Assembly (NCBI RefSeq): GCF_003259435.1
Contig: NZ_QLMA01000001.1
Coordinates: forward strand, 1,178,001 to 1,242,000
Origin: Chitinophaga dinghuensis
GTDB taxonomy: Bacteria > Bacteroidota > Bacteroidia > Chitinophagales > Chitinophagaceae
Length of the DNA stretch: 64,000 nucleotides
Reading direction: 5' to 3'
Shown here: one piece after another, positions 1 through 9,541 of the stretch
How the letters are laid out: each line of letters begins with the position of its first letter
Numbering within the stretch: the first letter of the stretch is position 1
Program-made: the position numbers and the translations under genes
The notes under the pieces: model-generated
Seen by the model: the letters and a program-made list of their open reading frames with translations, nothing else
The model's database searches: none
Told to the model about the DNA's origin: nothing

Positions 1-534
1 ACCTTCTGCGTCTGTCAGCAGGGTGGTACCGCCTACTCTGTATTTTCCGGTACGTTCGCCAGGTTGAATCATGGCAGCAGGACTGAGTGCTGTCCAATCC
101 AGATCGTTGTCCTGTTTCAGCACGAGCAATCCGTCACGGGTAGCTTCTGCAATAGGTTTCCACTCTGCAGGGAAATGAGGGCTGTCCAGCAACAGTTGGC
201 CAGGAGCTACTTCCAGACTAGCGGCGCCGCTCACCAGTAAGAAACGTTTCACGCCTGCTTTTTTCAGTCCATCGATGGTGGCTTTGGTGGCGGCAACATA
301 AGTATTGCTGTTGTCAGATTTATATGCGCTTATTACCGCATCGTTGCCGGCTACCAGGTTGGCGACAGTCGCAGCATCCGTGATATCTCCCTGTTTTACG
401 GACAGTTTATCATCCTTTACAGTGATTTTTTCCGGGTGACGTACGATAGCAGTCACTTCATGTCCTCTGCGGAGTGCTTCCGCCAATATTTCGTGGCCTA
501 TAAAGCCAGATGCGCCAATAATTGCAACTTTCAT
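1..534 (-). CDS. NAD(P)-binding SDR-type protein, C-terminus cut off
   Basis: The start ATG is at 534 and the frame stays open to the window edge, so about 178 N-terminal residues are visible and the C-terminus is missing. The protein begins MKVAIIGASGFIGHEIL, a Rossmann GxxGxxG nucleotide-binding motif at residues 7-13. It continues as an atypical short-chain dehydrogenase of the NAD(P)H-binding (NmrA/YwnB-like) group. Such proteins bind NAD(P)H; some are quinone or flavin reductases or redox sensors, so the substrate is unknown. A clean promoter and a palindrome (see 551-605) lie just upstream. The same palindrome precedes the Rrf2 and dsbA genes near 33 kb, suggesting shared redox-stress control (inference). 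Confidence 0.85.
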   Translation of the reverse strand, partial: MKVAIIGASGFIGHEILAEALRRGHEVTAIVRHPEKITVKDDKLSVKQGDITDAATVANLVAGNDAVISAYKSDNSNTYVAATKATIDGLKKAGVKRFLLVSGAASLEVAPGQLLLDSPHFPAEWKPIAEATRDGLLVLKQDNDLDWTALSPAAMIQPGERTGKYRVGGTTLLTDAEG

Positions 535-550
535 TTTATTCAAATTTTAA

Positions 551-605
551 ACTGTAATAAAAATAATTACAGTACAAATGTAGGTCAGAAAAATATACGG
601 ACCAA
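551..605 (-). promoter_or_regulatory. Promoter with Rrf2-type operator upstream of the SDR gene
   Basis: On the minus strand there is a TTG (603-605), a 20-bp spacer and TACATTTG (575-582), a full match to the Bacteroidota TAnnTTTG -7 element. Just downstream, over the expected transcription start, is the perfect inverted repeat ACTGTAA-N9-TTACAGT (551-573). Near-identical sites with the same 9-bp spacer lie at 33715-33735 and 33265-33285. The ATG follows at 534. Control by the window's Rrf2 protein is inferred. Confidence 0.72.
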
Positions 606-625
606 GAAAATTCTTTAAAAACAAA

Positions 626-656
626 CGGTCCCACCAGCTAACAACTGGTGGGACCG
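626..656 (-). terminator. Rho-independent terminator of hppA
   Basis: A 12-bp perfect stem, CGGTCCCACCAG pairing with CTGGTGGGACCG around a 7-nt loop, is followed on the minus strand by a T-rich run. It lies 28 bp past the hppA stop codon. Confidence 0.85.
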
Positions 657-684
657 ATGGTTCAGGGATTTTGGCGTTGTATAG

Positions 685-2883
685 TTATTTCACCTTTTGA
701 ACATATGTAACTACTGGTGCTTTCACTGATTTATGCGCTTCCTGTACTTTTGTTACCGGAGCGGCGTCGCGGGTATGGAAACGATCTGCCAGGGTTGGCG
801 CGATTACCAGCGAAACGATAGACATCAGTTTGATCAGGATATTCATGGAAGGACCAGAAGTATCTTTAAATGGATCGCCTACGGTATCGCCAGTTACAGA
901 TGCTTTATGTGGATCTGATTTTTTGTAGTAGGTTTCACCGTTGATATCTACGCCTTTTTCGAAAGATTTTTTCGCATTATCCCAGGCGCCGCCGGCGTTA
1001 TTCTGGAAGATACCCATTAATACGCCACTTACGGTTGCACCGGCGAGGAAACCGCCCAACACTTCCGGACCTGCGATGAAGCCCATCAGCAGCGGAGCAA
1101 TGAGTGCGATAGCGCCAGGCGCCAACATTTCGCGGATGGAGGCATTTGTGGAGATGGCCACGCATTTATCATATTCCGGTTTGCCGGTACCATCCATGAT
1201 ACCTGGGATTTCGCGGAACTGGCGGCGTACTTCTTCCACCATCGCCATCGCAGCGCGACCTACGGCCGCAATAGCCAGGGAAGAGAAGATAAACGGAATC
1301 ATACCGCCGATAAACAAACCGGCCAGTACATCTGCTTTATAAATATCGATACCAGTGATGCCAGCTACACCAACAAATGCCGCGAACAGCGCGAGGGCTG
1401 TCAGCGCAGCAGATGCGATGGCGAAACCTTTACCAGTAGCGGCGGTAGTGTTACCAACAGCATCCAGGATATCTGTTTTTTCACGTACATCTTTAGGCAG
1501 TTCGCTCATTTCAGCGATACCGCCGGCGTTATCAGCAATAGGACCAAATGCATCGATGGCCAGTTGCATAGCGGTGGTAGCCATCATACCGGCAGCGGCA
1601 ATAGCCACACCATAGAGACCTGCAAAGGAATAAGAACCCCAGATACCTGCTGCCAGTACAAGAATAGGCAGGGTAGTGGACTCCATACCTACCGCGATAC
1701 CGCCAATGATATTGGTAGCATGTCCGGTGGCAGACTGACGTATGATGGATTGCACCGGGCGTTTACCCATAGCGGTATAATATTCTGTGATGATACTCAT
1801 GAGCGTACCTACTGCGAGGCCCACCACAATAGAGCCGAATACCTGACCTTTTGTGAAAGCGTGGCCGCGAAGGGTCATTTCAGTATCAGGAAGAATCCAG
1901 TTCACCAGGAACCAGGAGGCAATCAGGGTCAAGACGATGGAGCCCCAGTTACCCATGTTCAGGGCACGTTGTACAACGCTGGTATTGAGGCCAGCGCTGT
2001 CGCTTATTTTTACGAAGAAGGTACCTATCATAGAGAAGATGATACCCGTGCCTGCGATGATCATCGGTAACAGGATAGGAGCGATTCCGCCAAAAGCGTC
2101 GTTGGAGGCGGTTTCGGAGCCTAGTACCATGGTAGCAAGAACAGTGGCTACATAGGAGCCGAAGAGGTCAGCGCCCATACCGGCTACGTCGCCTACGTTA
2201 TCGCCTACGTTATCTGCAATGGTGGCGGGGTTGCGAGGATCGTCTTCAGGGATGCCTGCTTCTACTTTACCAACGAGGTCGGCGCCTACGTCTGCAGCTT
2301 TGGTATAGATACCGCCGCCTACGCGGGCAAACAAGGCGATACTTTCCGCACCCAGTGAGAATCCGGTCAGTACTTCGATGGTTTTGATCATTTCAGCTGT
2401 ATTGGCAGCTGCACCAAAATAAGATTTGAGGATGATGAATAGTGAACCTAGTCCTAATACAGCCAGACCAGCCACGCCCATACCCATTACGGAGCCGCCG
2501 GTGAAGGATACCTGCAGGGCTTTAGCCAGACTTGTTCTTGCCGCCTGGGCGGTACGTACGTTAGCTTTGGTAGCGATTTTCATCCCAATGAAACCTGCGG
2601 TAGCAGAGAATATAGCACCTACGACAAAGGCCAGCGCTATTGACCAGTGGGAGTTGGCATGTGAAGCACCCATATAGCCAAGCAGCAGGGCTGCTATTAT
2701 TACAAAATAGGTAAGGATTTTATACTCAGCTTTCAGAAAGGCCATAGCTCCGTCTGCAATGTGCTGTGCGATTTCTTTCATCCTGTCGTTTCCTGCATCC
2801 TGACGCGTTACCCAGGCACTTCGGAAGGCGGTAAATAACAAGGCTAATAATCCAAAACATGGAACGAGGTAAACTATACTCAT
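685..2883 (-). CDS. hppA: Membrane-bound K+-dependent ion-pumping pyrophosphatase
   Basis: This is a 732-residue polytopic membrane protein of the M-PPase family, which couples pyrophosphate hydrolysis to H+ and/or Na+ export across the inner membrane. The substrate-binding signature with [11 protein letters not shown] and [15 protein letters not shown] lies near residues 200-245. The [11 protein letters not shown] motif has Ala481 and Gly484. In this family alanine at the first of these positions marks K+-dependent enzymes, whereas lysine marks K+-independent proton pumps. K+-dependent Bacteroidota enzymes are often Na+ or dual Na+/H+ pumps, but the pumped ion cannot be settled here. The gene is monocistronic and ends at a strong terminator. 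Confidence 0.96.
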   Translation of the reverse strand: MSIVYLVPCFGLLALLFTAFRSAWVTRQDAGNDRMKEIAQHIADGAMAFLKAEYKILTYFVIIAALLLGYMGASHANSHWSIALAFVVGAIFSATAGFIGMKIATKANVRTAQAARTSLAKALQVSFTGGSVMGMGVAGLAVLGLGSLFIILKSYFGAAANTAEMIKTIEVLTGFSLGAESIALFARVGGGIYTKAADVGADLVGKVEAGIPEDDPRNPATIADNVGDNVGDVAGMGADLFGSYVATVLATMVLGSETASNDAFGGIAPILLPMIIAGTGIIFSMIGTFFVKISDSAGLNTSVVQRALNMGNWGSIVLTLIASWFLVNWILPDTEMTLRGHAFTKGQVFGSIVVGLAVGTLMSIITEYYTAMGKRPVQSIIRQSATGHATNIIGGIAVGMESTTLPILVLAAGIWGSYSFAGLYGVAIAAAGMMATTAMQLAIDAFGPIADNAGGIAEMSELPKDVREKTDILDAVGNTTAATGKGFAIASAALTALALFAAFVGVAGITGIDIYKADVLAGLFIGGMIPFIFSSLAIAAVGRAAMAMVEEVRRQFREIPGIMDGTGKPEYDKCVAISTNASIREMLAPGAIALIAPLLMGFIAGPEVLGGFLAGATVSGVLMGIFQNNAGGAWDNAKKSFEKGVDINGETYYKKSDPHKASVTGDTVGDPFKDTSGPSMNILIKLMSIVSLVIAPTLADRFHTRDAAPVTKVQEAHKSVKAPVVTYVQKVK

Positions 2884-3060
2884 ATAAGCGAATTTAAAAG
2901 ATGCAAGGTTGACAAAAGTGTTTAGTAGTTAAAAGATCATCGGATTCCAAATAGTGTTTCAACTAAATATAAAACATAAAAAATTAATACGCATCCTTGT
3001 GCGCTAAGATTTTGTTGAAATTAGCCATGGTCCTATGTTTGAAAAGGAAAATTTTTACCG

Positions 3061-4572
3061 TTATATACCTTGGAGAAAGGCGGCGCCCAGATGGGTGGTA
3101 ATATCGCCGGCGGTCATACCTTCTTGCGACAAGCTGGCTGCCGCCAGGTCGCCGGCAAATCCATGCAGCCATACTCCCAGTATGATGGCTGCTTTGGGGG
3201 TATAGCGCTGCGCCAGCAGGGCGGTGAGTATGCCTGTCAGTACATCGCCGCTGCCGCCGGTAGCCATACCGGGATTACCAGTAGGATTGAAATACACGGC
3301 GCCATCCGGACATGCCATAGCGCTGTATCGTCCTTTCAGCAGGATGTATATGCCCAGTTCCTGCGACTTACTACTGAGCAGTTCCAGTCGCTCGAAATCA
3401 TTGGCAGTTTTCCCAAACAGGCGTTCAAATTCTTTGGGGTGAGGGGTAATAATAGAACCCTGTGGAATGCGGTATAACAGGTATGGATATACGGAGATGA
3501 TATTTAATGCATCTGCATCCAGCACCATTGGGCTTCGGAAGTTCTCCAGGAGTTTTTCCAGGGCGAGGGCTGTCTGCTGGTGGGTACCTAGTCCTGGTCC
3601 AATGCCAACAGTTGTATAACTGGCATCGGCGATATCCAGGTGAAAATGGGTACTATGTTGTATTTCGGAGTCGGTGATACACATGGCGGCGGGTTCTCCC
3701 AGTTGCATGATCTCGTAGCCACAGGCTGGCACATGGCAGGTAAGTAAACCTACGCCGGCGCGCAGGCAGGACCTGGCGGAGAGGAGGGCGGCTCCCATTT
3801 TTCCATAGCTTCCGGCAATCAGCAGGGCATGACCGTAAGTGCCTTTATGTCCGAAAGGATCTCTGGGCTGATAGATCGTGCGGATTGTTTCCAGGTCTGT
3901 CAGGTGGAAGCGTGCAGGCGTATGGGTTAGATAGTCGGGGTGAAGACCTATAGGCAATATATGTACCTGGCCCACAAATGCTGCATTTTCCGGCATAAGG
4001 AATGCCAGTTTCCAGGTTTCGAAGCTCAGCGTATGATGTGCTTGTACAACAGGCGTATGCAGGGAAGTACTATCGGCGCGCAGCCCGGAAGGCATATCTA
4101 TCGCAATGATGGTATGTTTTTGCCGCAGATTATTCATATGATGGATGACGCCACCCATCCAGCCTTCGATAGGTTTATTGAGGCCCGTGCCGAAGAGGGC
4201 GTCCACGATCAGGGCATCTGGTGGTAATGATGGAAATTCCTGTAAATCATTTAAGGGATGTACTTTATCGGGGTAGGATTCCCGGAGGCGAAGCAGGTTG
4301 GCCGTATGATCCGGGCTGGTGGCGCCCTGGATGGTATATGCTGTCGCATCGTAGCCATGGAGCAGTAGTTGCCGGACGATGGCCAGACCGTCTCCCCCAT
4401 TATTTCCTTTACCACATATAATATATACCGGATGCTTCGGGGAGAAATGTTCTTCAATCCAGGCGCTACACCTGCTGGCAGCTCTTTCCATCAGATCGAG
4501 GCTGCTAACCGGCTCATGCTGTATGGTATATGCATCTGCTTCCCTTACCTGTGGCGCGCTGAAGATTTTCAT
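3061..4572 (-). CDS. nnr: Bifunctional NAD(P)H-hydrate epimerase / ADP-dependent dehydratase
   Basis: This 503-residue fusion repairs damaged NAD(P)HX. The N-terminal half (about 1-215) is the YjeF_N epimerase, with the glycine-rich stretch GKGNNGGDGLAI, and converts R-NAD(P)HX to the S form. The C-terminal half (about 225-503) is the ribokinase-like YjeF_C dehydratase, with GHALLIAGSYGKMGAALL and the MATGGSGDVLTG motif holding the catalytic aspartate. It converts S-NAD(P)HX back to NAD(P)H at the expense of ADP. Length and domain order are usual for bacterial Nnr. It stands alone between hppA and a hydrolase gene on the same strand; the 177 bp between it and hppA hold no gene. Confidence 0.95.
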   Translation of the reverse strand: MKIFSAPQVREADAYTIQHEPVSSLDLMERAASRCSAWIEEHFSPKHPVYIICGKGNNGGDGLAIVRQLLLHGYDATAYTIQGATSPDHTANLLRLRESYPDKVHPLNDLQEFPSLPPDALIVDALFGTGLNKPIEGWMGGVIHHMNNLRQKHTIIAIDMPSGLRADSTSLHTPVVQAHHTLSFETWKLAFLMPENAAFVGQVHILPIGLHPDYLTHTPARFHLTDLETIRTIYQPRDPFGHKGTYGHALLIAGSYGKMGAALLSARSCLRAGVGLLTCHVPACGYEIMQLGEPAAMCITDSEIQHSTHFHLDIADASYTTVGIGPGLGTHQQTALALEKLLENFRSPMVLDADALNIISVYPYLLYRIPQGSIITPHPKEFERLFGKTANDFERLELLSSKSQELGIYILLKGRYSAMACPDGAVYFNPTGNPGMATGGSGDVLTGILTALLAQRYTPKAAIILGVWLHGFAGDLAAASLSQEGMTAGDITTHLGAAFLQGI

Positions 4573-4615
4573 GGTCTGCTGTTATCTCCTAAAATTAGGA
4601 AAAATTAGCCGGATA

Positions 4616-5635
4616 CTATTTGACCTCCAGTACTTTAACTGGGGTACCATCGCTCCAGTTGCCCATATTTTTCTGTGCTTCGGTATTACCCATGGCGGTT
4701 TCACAGCCTAGCTTGTTGAAGACGCAGTCCATCAGGGCATCGGTCAGTTTCCAATAGCAGAAATAATCTGTTGCATCTATGCGGGTGGAAGAGAAGGAAA
4801 GATTGATGATGGCATTACGTTGGCCGGAATCATACGTCATATCCGTAGCAGCGGCCTCTCCATGCTCGGCGGTGATGGCCGGATAGCCATAATTATCTGC
4901 CACATGGGTGACATAACTTTTATTAGCGGCAGGGATATACGTAGTGCTATTATACAGCATGTCGGAAAACGTAGGGCCGGCGGTGTTATCATCTTCTTCC
5001 GTAATCAGCAGCATTTTCAGTTTGGAAGACATCATTTTATAGCTGGAGGCGGCGCCCTGGGGAGCATTGCCCGTACTCGCACAAGCCAGGATGATGGCTC
5101 TGGGAGCGGGAACGCCATAAGTATTGGGACTTAAAGCCAGGTTGGCGCTGATCACTGCGCCGTAGGAGTGACCTACATACACCAGCTTTGATTTAATAGG
5201 CTGTGGCCAGCTGGGATTACTGGCTATCTCCTTAAAAGCGCGGTTAATAGCCGCTGCTACATTGGAGGTAAAAGTACTGGGAGATGTCAGCAAAGTAGCC
5301 TGATATCTCGGGAAGATGACAATATTGCCTTTCCTCACGAGGTGCTTGATCCAACCGCCGTAGCAGGCCGGATTCCAGGCGCCAAAGCCATGATTGAAAA
5401 CCACAACAGGCGCTTCTTTGATAGCAGTATCTGAAGGGAAATACAACCAATATCCGAGGTTGGTATTATCGTCGAAGTTTCGTTTCTCCACGGCTGTGGG
5501 AAGGTAATTCTGGCCACCATAGCCTTCGAGAGGCTGTTCCGGTTGTTGGATGACAGGGCTGTTCCTGTCCGGCTTTTTACAGTCAGTCAGCAATAGTATA
5601 GCGGCAATAATCAACAGCAGTGATCGCAAATGCAC
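4616..5635 (-). CDS. Lipoprotein alpha/beta hydrolase (chlorophyllase/DLH-like)
   Basis: This 339-residue protein has a hydrophobic N-terminus ending in a lipobox (LLLTDC), so it should be exported and lipidated. The alpha/beta hydrolase core shows the oxyanion region VVVFNHGFGAW and the nucleophile elbow VGHSYGA; a histidine in the AEHGEA stretch is a candidate member of the triad. It most resembles chlorophyllase-like or dienelactone-hydrolase-like esterases, and the substrate is unknown. The start codon is GTG at 5635, and no nearby ATG gives a better signal peptide. The gene is 43 bp upstream of nnr on the same strand and may be co-transcribed with it. Confidence 0.8.
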   Translation of the reverse strand: MHLRSLLLIIAAILLLTDCKKPDRNSPVIQQPEQPLEGYGGQNYLPTAVEKRNFDDNTNLGYWLYFPSDTAIKEAPVVVFNHGFGAWNPACYGGWIKHLVRKGNIVIFPRYQATLLTSPSTFTSNVAAAINRAFKEIASNPSWPQPIKSKLVYVGHSYGAVISANLALSPNTYGVPAPRAIILACASTGNAPQGAASSYKMMSSKLKMLLITEEDDNTAGPTFSDMLYNSTTYIPAANKSYVTHVADNYGYPAITAEHGEAAATDMTYDSGQRNAIINLSFSSTRIDATDYFCYWKLTDALMDCVFNKLGCETAMGNTEAQKNMGNWSDGTPVKVLEVK

Positions 5636-5672
5636 AGGTTGTAAAGTTGGTTCTGTCCTAAATAAAATAAAA

Positions 5673-5703
5673 TAGCGGATCAGGAATAATCCATGATCCG
5701 CTA
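5673..5703 (-). terminator. Terminator after the 5.7-6.3 kb outer-membrane protein gene
   Basis: TAGCGGATCA pairs perfectly with TGATCCGCTA across an 11-nt loop. On the minus strand the hairpin is followed by a T/A-rich run. It sits 21 bp beyond the stop codon at 5725. Confidence 0.75.
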
Positions 5704-5724
5704 ATATAGATAATTTAGGTATTG

Positions 5725-6261
5725 CTAGAATGCAAATCTTGCAGAAACACCGCCAATTTCCTGATCCAGGTGGTTGGTTGGACCAACAAACTGTACATAA
5801 GGTTTCAGATCAGCGCTGATATTCAATGGTATTTTCTTGAACGTATATTCGATACCGATAATACCATCCAGACCTGGCGTTACATAATTGCCATTGCCTT
5901 TATGATCGTATTTATCTCTCCAGTAGTCGAAGCGATCGTAGATGCCCACGTGAACACCGCCACCACCGTACATATTCAGGCCTTGCATACCCACATTCCA
6001 GTGGTATTCATATAAACCGGTAAAAGTTACGTTTGTGCGTTGAGAGAAGTTGGTGCTTACCAAACCTTCGATGGCATGAGGTCCTGCAATAAAGTGTTTA
6101 ATGGTGAAACCAGCTAACCAAGGGTTTAAGCGAATACCCAGTGCAGTGTTATAGTTTTCTACGCCATAACTGCCGCCTTTGTAGCTGCTTTTCTTTTTCT
6201 GTGCGTGAGCCTGAGTTGCGAGTACAGCGAAGATGCTGAAAAGTAACACGACTTTTTTCAT
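5725..6261 (-). CDS. Small outer-membrane beta-barrel-like protein, function unknown
   Basis: The protein has 178 residues with a Sec signal peptide (MKKVVLLFSIFAVLATQAHA, cut before QKKK). The mature part is rich in alternating aromatic and small residues, for example the YNTALGIRLNPW and TFTGLYEYHWNVG stretches, and ends in ARFAF. A C-terminal phenylalanine is typical of barrels recognised by the BAM machinery. It is probably an 8-stranded outer-membrane barrel. No specific function can be assigned. It has its own terminator downstream. Confidence 0.72.
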   Translation of the reverse strand: MKKVVLLFSIFAVLATQAHAQKKKSSYKGGSYGVENYNTALGIRLNPWLAGFTIKHFIAGPHAIEGLVSTNFSQRTNVTFTGLYEYHWNVGMQGLNMYGGGGVHVGIYDRFDYWRDKYDHKGNGNYVTPGLDGIIGIEYTFKKIPLNISADLKPYVQFVGPTNHLDQEIGGVSARFAF

Positions 6262-6384
6262 AGATGATTAAATTATTAAAATAAGAAATACTTGAGTCTT
6301 TTAACGTTAGCTTTTTCTCTAAAGTATGATGTCCGTCGAAAAATTCACAGACATTTAACAATAACAGTGCCAAGCGTAGTGTTA

Positions 6385-7563
6385 TCAAGCATTTTTAAGC
6401 AGCCGGAAATAAATAAATCCTGCCAGGCCCGCAATCAGTGAAGCAGCGATGACGGAGATAATGGCAATAATTTGTAAGTCGCGTTCTTCATATGCCAGCG
6501 AAGAAATGAATATAGACATGGTGAATCCGATTCCGGCAATCATACCAATTCCCCAGAGTTGTTTCCAGTTTGAATTTTCCGGAAGCACTGCCAGTTTCAT
6601 TTTTACAGCGAAGAAAGAGAGTAGGAATATACCTAACGGTTTACCTAGTACGAGGCCGGTTAGGATACCGTAGCTGATATCATGATGGAGCGATTCCAGG
6701 ATATTGCCAGGTAGCGCAATGGCGGTATTAGCCAATGCAAACAGCGGCATAATAAGGAAATTCACCGGATCATGCAGGCCATGTACCAGGTCTTCAATTT
6801 TTGATTGGGGGATACAAAATGCCAGTAGTACTCCTGCAATGGTGGCGTGTATACCTGAGTTGAAGATACAATACCAGAGCACTATACCAGGAATGAAATA
6901 AAGTATTAGTCGTTCTACTTTCAGGAAATTCAGTAGAACAGGAATCGCCAGTACGCCTGCTCCGATGAGCAGGAATTTAAGTTCCAGATGAGGCGTGTAG
7001 AATATTGCAATAGTAAGGATGGCGCCCAGATCATCGATAATGGCCAGTGCCATCAGGAATATTTTCAGGCTCACTGGTACCCGCTTACCTAAGAGGGAAA
7101 GGATACCTAATGAGAAGGCGATATCCGTTGCCATTGGGATACCCCATCCATGGGAATACGCCGTGCCTTTATTGAAGATCGTAAAGATTAATGCAGGTAC
7201 TACCATTCCGCCAATAGCCGCCAGCACAGGGAGTATGGCCTGGCGTACAGAAGAGAGTTCTCCAATGGTCAGTTCTCTTTTGATTTCCATTCCTACCAAA
7301 AAGAAGAACAGCACCATCATACCGTCGTTTATCCATAACAGGTAGGAATTGGGCAGCGAAAGGGCGCGGTATTGGTAATGATGTCCGGAAGAGGGATCGA
7401 ACAAGTCATTCCAAAAACCAATATAAGCCTGTTGCATGCCAGAATTGGCCAGTATCATGGATAGCAGTGTACATACAATCAGTACTATTCCTACTGCGCG
7501 ACTGTCTTTCAGGAACGTGTAGAGGGGAGATAGTAATGATTTTCTGATGAATGATTTAATCAC
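6385..7563 (-). CDS. nhaA: Na+/H+ antiporter NhaA
   Basis: The protein has 392 residues, the usual NhaA length, with about 12 hydrophobic segments. The motifs PMATDIAFSLGIL and ALAIIDDLGAILTIAIFY contain the paired aspartates that bind Na+/H+ in NhaA (ATDIAF and IIDDLGA). It exports Na+ or Li+ in exchange for protons at the inner membrane in pH and salt homeostasis. The start codon is GTG at 7563; the N-terminus MIKSFIRKSLLSPLYTFLK matches the amphipathic start usual for the family. It is transcribed away from the envelope block, with the ostA terminator just upstream. Confidence 0.95.
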   Translation of the reverse strand: MIKSFIRKSLLSPLYTFLKDSRAVGIVLIVCTLLSMILANSGMQQAYIGFWNDLFDPSSGHHYQYRALSLPNSYLLWINDGMMVLFFFLVGMEIKRELTIGELSSVRQAILPVLAAIGGMVVPALIFTIFNKGTAYSHGWGIPMATDIAFSLGILSLLGKRVPVSLKIFLMALAIIDDLGAILTIAIFYTPHLELKFLLIGAGVLAIPVLLNFLKVERLILYFIPGIVLWYCIFNSGIHATIAGVLLAFCIPQSKIEDLVHGLHDPVNFLIMPLFALANTAIALPGNILESLHHDISYGILTGLVLGKPLGIFLLSFFAVKMKLAVLPENSNWKQLWGIGMIAGIGFTMSIFISSLAYEERDLQIIAIISVIAASLIAGLAGFIYFRLLKNA

Positions 7564-7603
7564 GACGATAGCGTTTTGTTTGAGTTACAGGCAAATATAA
7601 GGT

Positions 7604-7633
7604 AAAAAAAAGCCCTCCATTTTGTGGAGGGCT
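7604..7633 (-). terminator. Terminator of the amidase-mlaD-ostA operon
   Basis: AGCCCTCCA pairs with TGGAGGGCT around a 5-nt loop (7611-7633). On the minus strand it is followed by seven T residues (7610-7604). It lies directly after the ostA stop at 7640. Confidence 0.88.
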
Positions 7634-7639
7634 GTATGG

Positions 7640-9532
7640 TTATTGCATTAGCTCATATTTGGTTTTGGGTTTCCGTTTGATTTCCCATTTGAAGTGTTCG
7701 AGTTTCAGCTCTTCCACTGGTCGGTGGGTAAACGGATAGACTGTTGTTTCTGGTTGTGTATAGAACACTACTTTCGAGAGTTCTCCATGTAGGAAATAGA
7801 GTTTGATGGTGGCAGACAGCGTTCTGGTTACGTTCATGAATGCGCCCTGGTTATCGGTGGCATAGGTGATCGTTTCTGCGTTTCCTTCTACGTGTACCCA
7901 GTCCAGTTCTTTATCTTTCACATAACCGGTGATCAGACTTCCTTTGATCTGGTTATACATATCAGGGCCGGTTTCATTGATGATGAACGCGTTTTGTTTC
8001 ATCACAATTTTATCAGCTGTCTGATTTTTCGTGTACATATAGATGGTATCTCCATTCATTTGCGTTTTCCGGTTGGTCCAGATAACTGGATCGCGGAAGA
8101 AGCGGAAGATGGAGTCGCTGGTGCTGTAGTATACGGAATCTGCTACGCCCTGGAGGGAGTCGGAGAACATGCGTACGTGGTGATATGCCAGCAGGTATCT
8201 TTCTTCAGTGGTATCTTTTCCTTTATTTTTTTGGGAGATGAGCGTCATGCTGTCTGCAAAGTGTTTTACGCCGGGGAGGGAATCTCCCAGGAGTACGGGG
8301 CGCATGGGCGCTATTTTCACATTTTTGACAGCGTTCATATCCATTTTGTTCCTGGATTTCGCCATGGCGGAATCGGCCATCATCATCATATCAGATCCGG
8401 AGACGCTTTCTCTTTTTTGTCGTGCCAGTAGTTCATCGCGTTTGAGGAATTCAGGTTCATTATCGATGAAAGTGCTGGGCGTTCTGCTTTTCACGGGGGT
8501 GAGCCGCAGTGGTGGCGGTACTTTTCTCAGGCCTTGTACGGAAGGGATGGAGAGGCTGTCGCCGGGTTTGATGATACCGGAGAAAAGGGTATCTGCGCGG
8601 AGATAGAAAGTATCTTTTCCATTTTCCATGATCATCAGTGGCTTTTGGGTAGCGAGGATAGTTTTTCCTATTTGGTCCACTACTCCGTAGTTTGCCAGCA
8701 ATGACATTCTGCGAACGGTATCTTTATATACCATGTTGCCGGTGGCGTAGGCTTTTCCGGCAATTTTGTCCATTTCCAGTTGATCGGCGGTGAGGGTGCC
8801 GGTACTATCTACAATGACAGGGCGACTGGTAAAATTACCATATCCTTTATCGGTATCATAGTAACCGCTGGTGACGTACATGATACGTTTCCCTTCATTG
8901 ATGGTAGTGGGTGCGATGATATTGGCAATTTTTGTTTCTGTGTTGTACAGGAGGGCATCGGTAGCCAGGGTGTAGTCCGGGTCTATCAATACTACATTTC
9001 GTTGGAAATGCATCTCCTTGGGTTCCACATAGTAAAAGCCTTCATCGGAGGTGAGTACACTTTTGCCGTTGACGAGTTTACCTGTTTTCAGGTAGCTACC
9101 GATTTTGGCATTCATATCGTATACGAGTTCCGGACCGGAGATGGTTACTTTACCATCGGTCATTCTCGCATCTTTGGTGAGAGTAGCGATACGGGAGTTG
9201 GCGTCATAGTTGAGAGCCTGTCCGTAGATATGAACGCTATCGGCCTGGTTAATATGGATATTACCGTAGGCGTCGATGATGTTCGTTCTCAGGTTCTGGA
9301 TGGCGCTGTCGCTCGTGAACAGGGTGTTTCCCTGTGTCAGGCTGACGTGGCCCAGCAGTCTTCTGATATTGGAAGTATCAGTAGTCATTTCAATAATAGA
9401 GTCTGCATTATTGATAACGACTCTGGTACCTTTTACAGGAGCGGGTTGTTTCGGCTCCTGGGCTTTGGCAGTGATGATGGATGTCAGGAAGATGACAGCC
9501 AGTAAAAGCCCCGATTTAAAAAATTCGCGCAT
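7640..9532 (-). CDS. OstA/LptA-like LPS-transport protein
   Basis: The protein has 630 residues with a signal peptide (MREFFKSGLLLAVIFLTSIITAKAQ). The mature part carries repeated beta-taco strands of the OstA/LptA fold, such as LLGHVSLTQGNTLFTSDSAIQN and IHINQADSVHIYGQALNYD in the first 150 residues. Such proteins form the periplasmic bridge that carries lipopolysaccharide to LptD. Classical LptA is about 185 residues; the long form here, with a second OstA-like region after a basic and polar linker (about 340-400), is usual in Bacteroidota. The gene starts 9 bp after mlaD, so it is in the same operon, and the partner gene lptD lies divergently nearby. Confidence 0.85.
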   Translation of the reverse strand: MREFFKSGLLLAVIFLTSIITAKAQEPKQPAPVKGTRVVINNADSIIEMTTDTSNIRRLLGHVSLTQGNTLFTSDSAIQNLRTNIIDAYGNIHINQADSVHIYGQALNYDANSRIATLTKDARMTDGKVTISGPELVYDMNAKIGSYLKTGKLVNGKSVLTSDEGFYYVEPKEMHFQRNVVLIDPDYTLATDALLYNTETKIANIIAPTTINEGKRIMYVTSGYYDTDKGYGNFTSRPVIVDSTGTLTADQLEMDKIAGKAYATGNMVYKDTVRRMSLLANYGVVDQIGKTILATQKPLMIMENGKDTFYLRADTLFSGIIKPGDSLSIPSVQGLRKVPPPLRLTPVKSRTPSTFIDNEPEFLKRDELLARQKRESVSGSDMMMMADSAMAKSRNKMDMNAVKNVKIAPMRPVLLGDSLPGVKHFADSMTLISQKNKGKDTTEERYLLAYHHVRMFSDSLQGVADSVYYSTSDSIFRFFRDPVIWTNRKTQMNGDTIYMYTKNQTADKIVMKQNAFIINETGPDMYNQIKGSLITGYVKDKELDWVHVEGNAETITYATDNQGAFMNVTRTLSATIKLYFLHGELSKVVFYTQPETTVYPFTHRPVEELKLEHFKWEIKRKPKTKYELMQ

Positions 9533-9541
9533 GGATTTTTA

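Noticed and set aside
1564..2155. Plus-strand frames inside hppA
   Set aside because: They are shadows of the highly conserved pyrophosphatase coding sequence.
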